A DNA stretch of 64,000 nucleotides, taken from NCBI GenBank assembly GCA_030530985.1, contig JAUMTX010000002.1:1-64000 (forward strand). The letters run 5' to 3'. The notes under the pieces were generated by a model, which was given only the letters and a program-made list of their open reading frames with translations, was not told the DNA's origin and searched no databases. The DNA comes from Corynebacterium sp. GTDB taxonomy: Bacteria > Actinomycetota > Actinomycetes > Mycobacteriales > Mycobacteriaceae. Shown piece by piece: positions 1-7,843 of this stretch. A program made the translations under genes and the position numbers. Numbering within the stretch: position 1 is the stretch's first letter; each line of letters begins with the position of its first letter.

Positions 1-510
1 ACTGAAACCAGTACTGAGGAAACAACAACTACTGAGACCAGTACCGAAACCAGCACTGAAACGACCACCACTGGTGCAACTACTACCCCAACAACCCCTG
101 CCGGGTGGATGAATTATGTGCGTGAGACTTTTGCTTCCTTGGCCCCTGAGAGTCTTTTCGATGCCTTTGATAGCTGTGAGCCTTCCGGCCTGCCAGACAC
201 CATTGCCTGCAGCGGCTCCAAGGTAGGCCAGTTCCAGTTTAGCCAGGGTGCCTCCAAGGCCCTGCAGACCATGCAGACCCTCACCCAGCTGCGCAGCTCC
301 CATGTGGTGGAGGATGATGGCAGCAGGGTTGTTGGCTGGTCCACTGTGGGCAATGCCTCCATTATTACTGTGGTGGACACAGAAAAGGGCCTCATTGCCC
401 AGCAGCTTATCTCCACAGATAAGACCGATCCGGAGGATCGCATCGCTGAGCTGGGTCTTTCCGCCAAGGCTCAGCGCAGTAGTGAGAGTACTAGTGAGAG
501 CACTAACTAA
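1..510 (+). CDS. C-terminal part of an exported Thr/Glu-rich protein (5' end outside window)
   Basis: The reading frame is open from base 1, so the gene starts upstream. The first 36 codons form a low-complexity Thr/Glu/Ser linker built from TETSTE-like units, followed by TTTPTTP. A compact domain of about 120 residues follows, with two cysteines 11 apart (CEPSGLPDTIAC) that could form a disulfide, and the protein ends in a Ser/Glu/Thr tail. This composition is typical of actinobacterial proteins with an extracellular region after a membrane anchor, but neither a signal peptide nor a TM segment lies in the visible part. I do not recognise the family. The stop codon overlaps that of the convergent Lon-like protease gene. 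The Ser/Thr/Glu repeats resemble those of the surface protein at 48921-50531. Function unknown; the frame assignment is solid. Confidence 0.75.
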   Translation, partial: TETSTEETTTTETSTETSTETTTTGATTTPTTPAGWMNYVRETFASLAPESLFDAFDSCEPSGLPDTIACSGSKVGQFQFSQGASKALQTMQTLTQLRSSHVVEDDGSRVVGWSTVGNASIITVVDTEKGLIAQQLISTDKTDPEDRIAELGLSAKAQRSSESTSESTN

Positions 511-1565
511 TCTGTACAGCGGGCGTAATCATCGCCCGCTGTTGCTTTTTCAAGCTGGGTGACGGCATCGGCCAGGTTTTCCACCTTGACCACCTTCATA
601 TCCCCAAAGTTGCGGGTGACTGCCTCAGCACAGTTATCGGCAGGAACCAGGAAGACCTCGGCGCCAGCATCCTTGGCGGCAGCCATCTTATGCACAATGC
701 CACCAATGGGGCCCACCGAACCATCAGAACTAATGGTGCCGGTGCCGGCAATAAACTGACCGCCGGTAAGCTCACCGGGGCTGAGCTTATCAATCACCGC
801 CAGGGTAAACATCATGCCGGCCGAAGGGCCACCAATATCATCCAAGTTATAGTCAATGCTGATACCATCAGCAGATTCCACACTCATCACCACACCCAAC
901 AGGGGCACATTCTCATCCTGCCCAGGGGCACTGGCAAGGGTAATGGTGGTGGAAGACTCCACGCCATCACGCACATAATCCAGGGTGACCTGGTCGCCCG
1001 GCATCTTGGCGCGAACAGACTGGCGCACTTGATCGCCGGAGGTGATGGGGGTGGCGTCGATACGCAGAAGACGATCACCCGCATGAAGAATGCCGGCAGC
1101 TGGGGAGTCATCAACCACGCTGGCCACAGTCATCGCAAGGGGCATGCCCAAATAGTTGAGAGCGGCAATGGTCGCAGCATCCTCCGAGGAAGAGAAGGCC
1201 TGCAGGTTTTTCTGCGTGACTTCTTCACTGGTCATATTCGAAGGAATAATCTGCTCAATGGGCACAATGGTATCGCGGTGAACAATCCAGCGCTCCAAAG
1301 CCATAGCCAAACTCATCTTGGTGCGCACCGACACGGTGGTCATATTCAACTGGCCGGTGGTTTCATCCAGCTCAGCGCCATGAATATCCACAACCTCCTT
1401 GCCGCCGACCTCGCCCAAAGTGTCATAGGTTGGGCCAGGGCCCTCAGCGGCATAAGGAACAGTGAGCTCAATAGCTGTGCCCGGCACATGGTCCAAAGTG
1501 GAAACCAAAACCAAGGCTGTCACAGGAATGAGCCCGCCAAGTACGGTACGCAATTTCGCTTTCAC
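507..1565 (-). CDS. PDZ-domain Lon-like serine protease (YlbL/Rv3194c family), membrane anchored
   Basis: A 352-residue protein with one N-terminal TM segment (about residues 5-25), a PDZ domain near 140-215 and a C-terminal Lon protease (S16) domain without an AAA+ module. The catalytic Ser lies in GGPSAG (about S248) and the Lys partner in IVHKMAAAKDAGA (about K293), so the Ser-Lys dyad is intact. The family is thought to cleave extracytoplasmic substrates without ATP; the substrate here is unknown. I chose GTG at 1565 because a TATAGT -10 box lies 8 bases upstream, which suggests a leaderless mRNA. A TTG three codons earlier is possible but abuts the -10 box. It is divergent from the zinc-hydrolase homologue, the same arrangement that I recall for Rv3194c/Rv3195. 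The stop overlaps that of the convergent gene. Confidence 0.88.
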   Translation of the reverse strand: MKAKLRTVLGGLIPVTALVLVSTLDHVPGTAIELTVPYAAEGPGPTYDTLGEVGGKEVVDIHGAELDETTGQLNMTTVSVRTKMSLAMALERWIVHRDTIVPIEQIIPSNMTSEEVTQKNLQAFSSSEDAATIAALNYLGMPLAMTVASVVDDSPAAGILHAGDRLLRIDATPITSGDQVRQSVRAKMPGDQVTLDYVRDGVESSTTITLASAPGQDENVPLLGVVMSVESADGISIDYNLDDIGGPSAGMMFTLAVIDKLSPGELTGGQFIAGTGTISSDGSVGPIGGIVHKMAAAKDAGAEVFLVPADNCAEAVTRNFGDMKVVKVENLADAVTQLEKATAGDDYARCTD

Positions 1566-1573
1566 GCTAATCA

Positions 1574-1579
1574 ACTATA
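1574..1579 (-). promoter_or_regulatory. -10 box TATAGT of the Lon-like protease gene
   Basis: TATAGT on the minus strand, followed by 8 bases and then GTG at 1565. No Shine-Dalgarno sequence precedes that GTG, which fits a leaderless transcript. Confidence 0.5.
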
Positions 1580-1667
1580 CAGGCCGAGCATAAAAATTGG
1601 GGGAAAATTCGGGGGCCGTGGGCAGCCATTTTCACAGCTCGGGCGCGGTGAAAACTTGGGCAAAGTG

Positions 1668-1689
1668 GGTTATCCTATAGGCGATAACC
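1668..1689. promoter_or_regulatory. Inverted repeat GGTTATC-N8-GATAACC in a divergent promoter region
   Basis: Perfect 7-base arms at 1668-1674 and 1683-1689 around CTATAGGC, lying between two divergent genes about 75-100 bases from either start. The spacing fits a dimeric regulator site, but I know of no regulator with this consensus. Confidence 0.35.
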
Positions 1690-1754
1690 TTTATGTTCGC
1701 TAATAGCGTTCAGAATTTAGGCTGGATTTGTGGCGGAATGTACGAGCAAGTAGG

Positions 1755-1760
1755 TAATTT
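1755..1760 (+). promoter_or_regulatory. -10 box TAATTT of the zinc-hydrolase homologue gene (leaderless)
   Basis: TAATTT lies 6 bases before ATG 1767, and no convincing ribosome binding site is present. A leaderless mRNA is inferred. Confidence 0.4.
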
Positions 1761-1766
1761 ATAGTC

Positions 1767-3140
1767 ATGAGCAACAATAATGGTGGTTTTGGTTTTAACT
1801 TCGGTCGTAACGACGATGATGATAAGGACCGTGACAAGAATCGCGATCAGAATTCGCCTTTCGGTTTTCTCTTCGGCATGGGCGGCAATAATGGCGCCGG
1901 CGATATGAATAACCTCTTCGGCGGCGAATTCCACGATGTTGTGAGCCAATTCGGCGATATGATCTTCGGTGGCAAGAAATTCTCCATGGAGACTGCTAAG
2001 GAAATGGCCCTGCAGGCCATTAACCCCATGGACGATAAACTGCCCAATGATGCCGACACCATGGTGCGCGACGCCGCCTATGTTTCCGAACTGTGGCTCA
2101 ATGACGCCACCATTTTTGAGGCAACCGGCGGCCAGCCAACCGCCATCACCGCACGCGACTATGTGGAACAACTCCAGGAACAGTGGGGCCGCATGGCAAC
2201 CAATGTGTGGGAAGGCTCCAAGGACGCCAAGCTCCAAAATATGCCTGAAATGCCAGAAGTACCAGGCATGCCACAAATGACCGCTGCCAATGTGCAGATC
2301 GGCGGCTTTGCCTCCATGGCATTCACCACCCAGTTTGCCCAGGCCTGGGCCACCTTTGCTTCCACCACCCTGTCCGTATCCGACTATGGTCTACCTTTTG
2401 CCACCCCGGATCGTACCGTTGTGCTGCCAGTAAACTTCGACCGTATTCGCACCGGCACCAAGGTGCCACGCGACCACGGCATGGTCTACCTCTACTCCCG
2501 TGAGGCCGCCATCCAGCGTCTCTTCGCTGCCGCCCCATGGTTGGAGGATGCCCTGGCCACCGCGTGGAAGGAAACCATGAGCAACCTCTATATTGATGGT
2601 TCCGGTATCCGCGATGCAGTCATGAATATTATGGACAGCGGCGATAACCCAATGGCCGGTGCTGCCGGTGCCTTTGAGGTGCCGCTGGAAATGGTCTTCT
2701 ACCCTGTTAATGCTGAGGCCGCTGCCCGCCTCATGCACCTGCTCACCCTGGTTGATACCTGGGTGGATAGGGTGGTTCATAATGCCCTGGCCGATAAGGT
2801 CCCTGGCCTTGAGGAAATTGAGGGCGCGTGGGGTCGCCGCGCTGCTTCCGGTGGCAATCTGCCACACGTGATTAAGAGCATCTTTAATGTGATTCTGCCT
2901 GAGCCAAATACTGAAGGCGTGGAGCAGCTTTGGGAGCGCATTGAGGGCGCCGTGGGCACTGAGCGCCGCGACCACCTGTGGGATCACCCGGAGTTCCTGC
3001 CATCCATCGACGATGTGGCCATGTCCGCCCCATTTATCGATTCGCTTCTCGACGACTCCTCATTCGACCCAATCGCCGAGATCAATAAGCTCTTTGAACA
3101 GGGCGATACGGGTCATAACGAGGACGAAGAAGAAAACTAA
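1767..3140 (+). CDS. Actinobacterial zinc-dependent metalloprotease/hydrolase family protein (DUF2342, Rv3195-like)
   Basis: A 457-residue soluble protein. The N-terminus is rich in Asn, Gly and charged residues, including an Asp/Lys/Arg run (residues 13-28). The body is alpha-helical and carries the family signature around LLTLVDTWVDRVV and, near the end, the LWDHPEFLPS element. Members are annotated as putative hydrolases linked to zincin-like folds. In this protein the segment that carries a histidine/glutamate zinc motif in some relatives reads VDTWVDRVV, so metal catalysis is doubtful. Its position beside the Lon-like protease gene is conserved. The start has no Shine-Dalgarno sequence and is probably leaderless. 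The acidic C-terminus ends in a run of Glu. The biochemical role is unknown. Confidence 0.8.
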   Translation: MSNNNGGFGFNFGRNDDDDKDRDKNRDQNSPFGFLFGMGGNNGAGDMNNLFGGEFHDVVSQFGDMIFGGKKFSMETAKEMALQAINPMDDKLPNDADTMVRDAAYVSELWLNDATIFEATGGQPTAITARDYVEQLQEQWGRMATNVWEGSKDAKLQNMPEMPEVPGMPQMTAANVQIGGFASMAFTTQFAQAWATFASTTLSVSDYGLPFATPDRTVVLPVNFDRIRTGTKVPRDHGMVYLYSREAAIQRLFAAAPWLEDALATAWKETMSNLYIDGSGIRDAVMNIMDSGDNPMAGAAGAFEVPLEMVFYPVNAEAAARLMHLLTLVDTWVDRVVHNALADKVPGLEEIEGAWGRRAASGGNLPHVIKSIFNVILPEPNTEGVEQLWERIEGAVGTERRDHLWDHPEFLPSIDDVAMSAPFIDSLLDDSSFDPIAEINKLFEQGDTGHNEDEEEN

Positions 3141-3161
3141 AACACCTAGTTTTTAAGTACA

Positions 3162-3929
3162 CTACGGCTCTCTATTTGGATTATCCCGAGTAGAGAGCCG
3201 TATTATGTTTAGCGGCTTTGTGGGGTCGGGGGCGGGGGCGTCCCAATCATCAAAGCGGTTGTGATCATCAAAGTCACCATCAGCCAATAGATACTTATCC
3301 TCTTCTGAGAGGCCATCAAAGGGATCATCAGAGTGATCATCTGAGTGATCGCCTTCAAAGATGTCTTTGGGCTCGCCCCAATCCGGTTCGAAGGATGGGA
3401 GGGTGGAGTCCTCATCCAAGGGTTGGCGGTTATACCACTCACCAAAGGCCTCCAGGTAGCCCTGGGCGCGCTCATAGTGGGGTGCGCGCTTAGCCCAGCG
3501 GTAAAACTCCTCGGAGTGGCCGCCAGGGACAAAGGTGTGGACCAGCTCATGGATGAGCACCTGATCAATAACAAAGCCGGGGGTGTGCTGAAGGCGGGAG
3601 TTCATGCGGATGCGACCCGAAAAGCGGCTACATGAGCCCCACCTGCGGTTTTGATTATTAACCCAGATAATTTCTTGGAAGCTGGCGCGGCCCTCAAGGT
3701 AGGTGTGGTTGAGGTAGTCGGCGCGCTCCTCCAAATTCACCGGCGGGTATTTCTTTAGGAGCTTTTGGGTGAGTTGCTTGCGCAGGCGTGGCACCACATA
3801 CTCCACCTGTTCGGCCGTGTACCAATCGGGCACGATGAATTCCAGAACACCATCGCGCACACGGGCGCCGGCGCTCTTCTTGCGGCGGGTCGAGCGAACA
3901 ATACGTTCAGAATCCCAGAATTTTTTCAC
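3162..3929 (-). CDS. YgjP/SprT-like metal-dependent peptidase (M48-like, DUF45)
   Basis: A 255-residue protein with the zincin motif HELVH (about residues 127-131) and a third ligand in GGHSEEF (about H138), preceded by RWGSCS (96-101). This is the hallmark combination of the YgjP/WLM group of putative zinc peptidases. The C-terminal 70 residues are a highly acidic Asp-rich tail not expected in the core family. I chose GTG at 3929 because AAGGAG lies 4 bases upstream; an ATG at 3968 in the same frame has no ribosome binding site. The gene is divergent from the TOMM-like gene and convergent with the zinc-hydrolase homologue. Its physiological substrate is unknown. Confidence 0.82.
   Translation of the reverse strand: MKKFWDSERIVRSTRRKKSAGARVRDGVLEFIVPDWYTAEQVEYVVPRLRKQLTQKLLKKYPPVNLEERADYLNHTYLEGRASFQEIIWVNNQNRRWGSCSRFSGRIRMNSRLQHTPGFVIDQVLIHELVHTFVPGGHSEEFYRWAKRAPHYERAQGYLEAFGEWYNRQPLDEDSTLPSFEPDWGEPKDIFEGDHSDDHSDDPFDGLSEEDKYLLADGDFDDHNRFDDWDAPAPDPTKPLNIIRLSTRDNPNREP
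3164..3201. terminator. 11-bp hairpin between convergent genes, overlapping the end of the YgjP-like gene
   Basis: ACGGCTCTCTA (3164-3174) pairs perfectly with TAGAGAGCCGT (3191-3201) around a 16-base loop. The U tract is weak on both strands. The left arm reaches into the last codons and stop of the minus-strand gene, so the hairpin is partly translated. Confidence 0.6.
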
Positions 3930-4005
3930 GAGTCTCCTTATCCCCCATACGAGGTTCGACTGTGCCATACTATCAACAATTCATTCAATTGGAGATAGGA
4001 CGACT

Positions 4006-4902
4006 ATGGATGTACAACTAAACCCTATGGCCTTCCCTATCCTTCGTGGGAACGGCTATATTCAGTTCGGCACTGATGGCTATGTAGCTGGGGTTTTGGG
4101 GCCTTATGGGTCCCGAAAACTAGGTGCTCTCACGGCTCTGTGCGGGCAGCTCACACAAGAAGCTTTGCCTACAAAACAGTGCATTCTGCAGCTGGCGCGG
4201 GCGGGCTTTGGTCAATTCCTGGCCACCCAGGTCATTCAGGAGCTCATGGACTATAAAGTCCTGGTGCCGGGGTTCTCACGGGCCGTGCTGACCGCCGGGG
4301 GCTACTACCCTTTGGTCAGCCGCTTTGCCGCTGAGGCCAAGGACTGTGGGATGGATGTAGCCACCCCAACCACTCCTAAGGAACTGGTCAACTACCTGCG
4401 CTATTCCGAGGACACCCAGCCCTATGTGCACTTCTATGATGGTGTGCTGGACTGGAGTACCCTGCTCATCACCATGTATAACTCCGTGCCCATTGTGCCA
4501 GTGGCGGTGCTGGGTAACCGCATTGTCATTGGGCCAGTGCGGCGCAACTATGCGGGGCCGTGTTTGTGCTGCTATGAGCACTACCGGCGGGATGCGGACC
4601 CACGGTGGGATACAATTCGGCACCAATATGCCGGTAGTCTGGGCACACTGCCCTCCCACACCCGTAACCTCATTCTTGGCCACACGCTCAGTGTGGTGCG
4701 CAACCTCATGGGATTTCCACCGCCACCAGGTGGGCGACCAGAAGAAATCAAACCAGGATATATGCTGCAAGTCGGGGTGGATGGCAGCTTTGTGCACCAC
4801 TCCAGGGTGGATGTGCACCCGGGATGTAACCTACACAGGCCCTGGGATAAAGACTTTCTCAATGTTCTGCTGCCAGTGAAGAAGCAAAGACGGGAGGAAT
4901 GA
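4006..4902 (+). CDS. TOMM leader-binding / ThiF-related cyclodehydratase-like protein (Rv3196-like), orphan
   Basis: A 298-residue protein. The clearest motif is GPCLCCYEHYRRDADP at residues 184-199, closely matching the GPCLRCLDLHRxDRDP signature of the ocin-ThiF-like proteins that bind leader peptides in thiazole/oxazole-modified microcin (TOMM) systems. Residues 1-100 look like a winged-helix peptide-clamp region, and there is no Walker-type or adenylation motif that I can see. No precursor peptide, YcaO or dehydrogenase gene is nearby, so it is an orphan. The equivalent locus in mycobacteria (Rv3196) sits in the same position, which argues for a conserved housekeeping role rather than a bacteriocin cluster. 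ATG 4006 follows GGAGATAGGA. Function unproven. Confidence 0.65.
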   Translation: MDVQLNPMAFPILRGNGYIQFGTDGYVAGVLGPYGSRKLGALTALCGQLTQEALPTKQCILQLARAGFGQFLATQVIQELMDYKVLVPGFSRAVLTAGGYYPLVSRFAAEAKDCGMDVATPTTPKELVNYLRYSEDTQPYVHFYDGVLDWSTLLITMYNSVPIVPVAVLGNRIVIGPVRRNYAGPCLCCYEHYRRDADPRWDTIRHQYAGSLGTLPSHTRNLILGHTLSVVRNLMGFPPPPGGRPEEIKPGYMLQVGVDGSFVHHSRVDVHPGCNLHRPWDKDFLNVLLPVKKQRREE

Positions 4903-4951
4903 GCCTCACCAGGGGTCCCAAATAGGGAAAATTGCTCCCAGTAGCACGCCA

Positions 4952-7030
4952 CTAGAGGTAGGTCTTGATGATGCCAAGAATGCGGGTACCGTACTGCTCA
5001 ATGATATGAGGGCCAATACCTGGGATGGCAACCATCTCGGCGGGGGTGGTGGGCATGCGCTCCGCCAAGGCCAGCATTTTGGCATCTGTGAGCACCTGGA
5101 ATGCGGGAACACCACGCTCACGGGAGGTGGTGAGGCGCCACGCACGCAGATCCTCCACCAGGTTCGGATTAAGCTCACCTGGGCAGTCCTCACAGCGACC
5201 TAGGATACGAGAGGTCGGGGTTTGGAGGGACTCACCACAAACATGGCAAATATAGGCCTTGCGGCGCTTCTTGGTGCCTGGCTGTGGGGTGGCATCGGCC
5301 ACCAAGCCATCAAGGAAGCGGCTGCGCTTACGGTTCTGGCGGCCGCCCTCTGTGCGGGCCAAAGACCAGGTGCAGCACAGGTGCTCGCGGGCACGGGTAA
5401 TGCCCACATAAAAGAGGCGCCGTTCTTCCTCAATAGCGGCAGGACCTGCATCAAGAGCATGGCTAATAGGCATAGAGCCCTCGGTTAGACCAACAAGGAA
5501 AACCGCATCCCACTCCAAACCCTTAGCGGCATGGAGACTAGCCAAAGTCACACTCTCCATATTTGGTGGGCACTTGGCCTCCGCGCGGGCACGCAGCTCC
5601 ATGAGAATATCCATAATGCTAATACCCTCGGCACCATTCTCCCCCGCTTCCGCGGCATGAATAATCTCCTCAATCACACCCAATAGTGCATTGAAAGCAT
5701 GCCAGCGCTCACGGGCCGAAGCACCCTCCGGCATGGTGGCCGAATAGCCCAAAGGAATCAAAGCCGACTGGATGGGCTCCATCAACTCGCGGCCACGACG
5801 ACTCAGCCCGATCTGCTGGCCTAGTACCACTAGCTGGCTAATTGCGCGACGAATATCATTGCGCTGGAAGAAACCCTCGCCGCCACGCACCTGATAAGGA
5901 ATACCGGCCTCACTCAACGCGGCTTCGAAGGCAGCCGACTGGCTGTTAATGCGGAAAAGAATGGCGATTTGGGAGGCGTGAATGCCTGCGTCGAGAAGCT
6001 TGCGGATACGGCGGGCAACCTCGCGGGCCTCCGAAGGCTCATCCTCACAGCCAATAAACTCCGGCTCAGGACCATTGGGGCGCATACCCTGCAATTCCAG
6101 GCGGGTGCCGGCAAAACGGCCCGTGGCCTTGGAAATCACCGTATTAGCAAGCTCAGTAATCTCCGGGGTGGAACGGTAATCGCGCTGGAGGCGCACCAAA
6201 GTAGCGTGCTCATACTTGCGGGTAAAGTCCAGCAAATAATCCGGGGTGGCGCCAGTGAAAGAATAAATGGTCTGGTTGGCATCGCCCACCACCGTCAAAT
6301 CATCACGATCACCCAACCAGCACTCCAAAAGGCGCTGCTGAAGCGGGGTGACGTCCTGATACTCATCCACCACAAAACTGCGATACTGATCGCGGAACTC
6401 ATCGGCCACACCACGGCTGTGATTAAAAGCAGCGATGGTTTGAAGCAGCACATCATCAAAATCCAGGCGATACACATCATCGCCCTTCTTGAGCATCTCA
6501 TAGGTGTGGTAGGCCAGGGCAACCTGGTCGGCCGGGGCTGGCACATCGCGCTGTAGCTCAGTGGCCTTTTCCGCATAGGCCTTGGGGCTAATCATGGAAG
6601 ACTTGGCCCACTCAATCTCCACCAAAAGATCGCGAATGGCCTCCGTATCGGAACCATAATTAGAACGGCGGGCGGCCTGGGCAACCAAGTTGAACTTATT
6701 GGTCACCAGCTCCCACTTCAAATCACCCGCCACCTGGGGCCAAAAATAGGCGAGCTGGCGCAAAGCCGCCGAGTGGAAGGTACGGGCCTGGACACGCTCG
6801 ATACCCATGCCTGCCAGTCGGATACGCATCTCCTCCGCGGCGCGGGCGGTGAAGGTCACCGCAAGAACACGGTTCTGGGATACAAAACCCTGATCGATCA
6901 GGTGCGCCATGCGGTAGGTGATGGTGCGGGTCTTACCAGTACCGGCACCAGCCAAAATACACACCGGGCCGCGGGGTGCCTCTGCGGCTTTACGCTGGTC
7001 CGGGTCAAGGTGGCTGAGATCAATCGGCAC
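4952..7030 (-). CDS. uvrD2: Superfamily I DNA helicase UvrD2 with zinc motif and HRDC domain
   Basis: A 692-residue 3'-5' DNA helicase. Walker A GAGTGKT is at residues 28-34, motif II DEYQD at 222-226, and GxTRAREHL-type motif VI near 550. After the helicase core come four cysteines (C595, C598, C613, C616) that form the tetracysteine module described for mycobacterial UvrD2, and then an HRDC domain from about 624 to the end. UvrD2 is essential in M. tuberculosis. GTG 7030 is preceded by AGGAG. It is the last gene of the leftward adnA-adnB-channel-nudC-uvrD2 run, 30 bases after nudC. The mycoredoxin gene found between uvrD2 and nudC in mycobacteria is absent here. Confidence 0.95.
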   Translation of the reverse strand: MPIDLSHLDPDQRKAAEAPRGPVCILAGAGTGKTRTITYRMAHLIDQGFVSQNRVLAVTFTARAAEEMRIRLAGMGIERVQARTFHSAALRQLAYFWPQVAGDLKWELVTNKFNLVAQAARRSNYGSDTEAIRDLLVEIEWAKSSMISPKAYAEKATELQRDVPAPADQVALAYHTYEMLKKGDDVYRLDFDDVLLQTIAAFNHSRGVADEFRDQYRSFVVDEYQDVTPLQQRLLECWLGDRDDLTVVGDANQTIYSFTGATPDYLLDFTRKYEHATLVRLQRDYRSTPEITELANTVISKATGRFAGTRLELQGMRPNGPEPEFIGCEDEPSEAREVARRIRKLLDAGIHASQIAILFRINSQSAAFEAALSEAGIPYQVRGGEGFFQRNDIRRAISQLVVLGQQIGLSRRGRELMEPIQSALIPLGYSATMPEGASARERWHAFNALLGVIEEIIHAAEAGENGAEGISIMDILMELRARAEAKCPPNMESVTLASLHAAKGLEWDAVFLVGLTEGSMPISHALDAGPAAIEEERRLFYVGITRAREHLCCTWSLARTEGGRQNRKRSRFLDGLVADATPQPGTKKRRKAYICHVCGESLQTPTSRILGRCEDCPGELNPNLVEDLRAWRLTTSRERGVPAFQVLTDAKMLALAERMPTTPAEMVAIPGIGPHIIEQYGTRILGIIKTYL

Positions 7031-7060
7031 TGGAACTCCTAACTAACTGGAAAAATTCAC

Positions 7061-7843
7061 TTATTCATCGCGCCACAGGCGCAAAAGCTGGCCGGCGGTG
7101 GAACCCGCATTCGGCATGGCGAAACCCGGGTCACGGATTTCATCCTTCGTAATCCACCTGGTTTCCACGAGCTCCCCATCGGTGGGGAGCACCGCATCCA
7201 CATCGCGGGTGGTGGCGCGCATGGCAAACATGAGGGAACTACTCACAGGCCATGGTTGGCTAAAAAGATACTGGGGCTTGTCGATAATACGGCGGCCGGC
7301 TTCCTCGGCGACCTCACGAATGAAAGCCTCCTCAATGGTCTCACCATTTTCCACATAGCCGGCCACCACAGACCAGCGATAGGGGTGGGCGACGGTGCGC
7401 ACAATGAGGCACTTATCCTCCCCCTCGAGTTCCACCAGGCCCATGACGCAGGGATTAGTCCGTGGGAAAACCTCAACCCCATCCTCGGTCACGCCATAGC
7501 GCTGATCATTGGGATAGTGCAGGGGCTTACCACTGGCTGGGTCAAAGAGCATCATTTCGCGGTTCCTCAACTGGCCTGCGGCGCGGTACAGCATGGGGAA
7601 CTTTTCATAGGTGATAAGGCGCGGGTGTAGGACCTTGCCGCCATGCTTCTTGGCCAACTCATCAATAAAGTCGGTGCTCACACGCACAGCACCCCAAGAT
7701 TTATACTCCTCCGGGTGGACCTTCACCCCAGCATCGGCTGGGATTTCATCCTCAGTGATGAAGAGCGGTTGGTCGCTAATGAGGACACTACGGAGGGTTT
7801 CGTCGACAGGCAACCATTCGGCTTTGGCGTCAGAATCAGACAT
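7061..7843 (-). CDS. nudC: NAD(+) diphosphatase NudC-like Nudix hydrolase lacking the zinc ribbon
   Basis: A 260-residue protein. The Nudix box runs from G162 to G184 with intact REVAEEAG. The NudC-specific tail motif SQPWP appears at 195-199, followed by VSSS instead of FPxS. NudC hydrolyses NAD(H), and in some bacteria NAD-capped RNA, to NMN(H) and AMP. The four cysteines that normally hold a zinc ion between the N-terminal and catalytic domains are missing: residues 93-130 contain no cysteine. The start ATG overlaps the stop of the upstream K+ channel gene (TAATG), indicating translational coupling. Product identity is fairly sure; activity on NAD is inferred. Confidence 0.85.
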   Translation of the reverse strand: MSDSDAKAEWLPVDETLRSVLISDQPLFITEDEIPADAGVKVHPEEYKSWGAVRVSTDFIDELAKKHGGKVLHPRLITYEKFPMLYRAAGQLRNREMMLFDPASGKPLHYPNDQRYGVTEDGVEVFPRTNPCVMGLVELEGEDKCLIVRTVAHPYRWSVVAGYVENGETIEEAFIREVAEEAGRRIIDKPQYLFSQPWPVSSSLMFAMRATTRDVDAVLPTDGELVETRWITKDEIRDPGFAMPNAGSTAGQLLRLWRDE

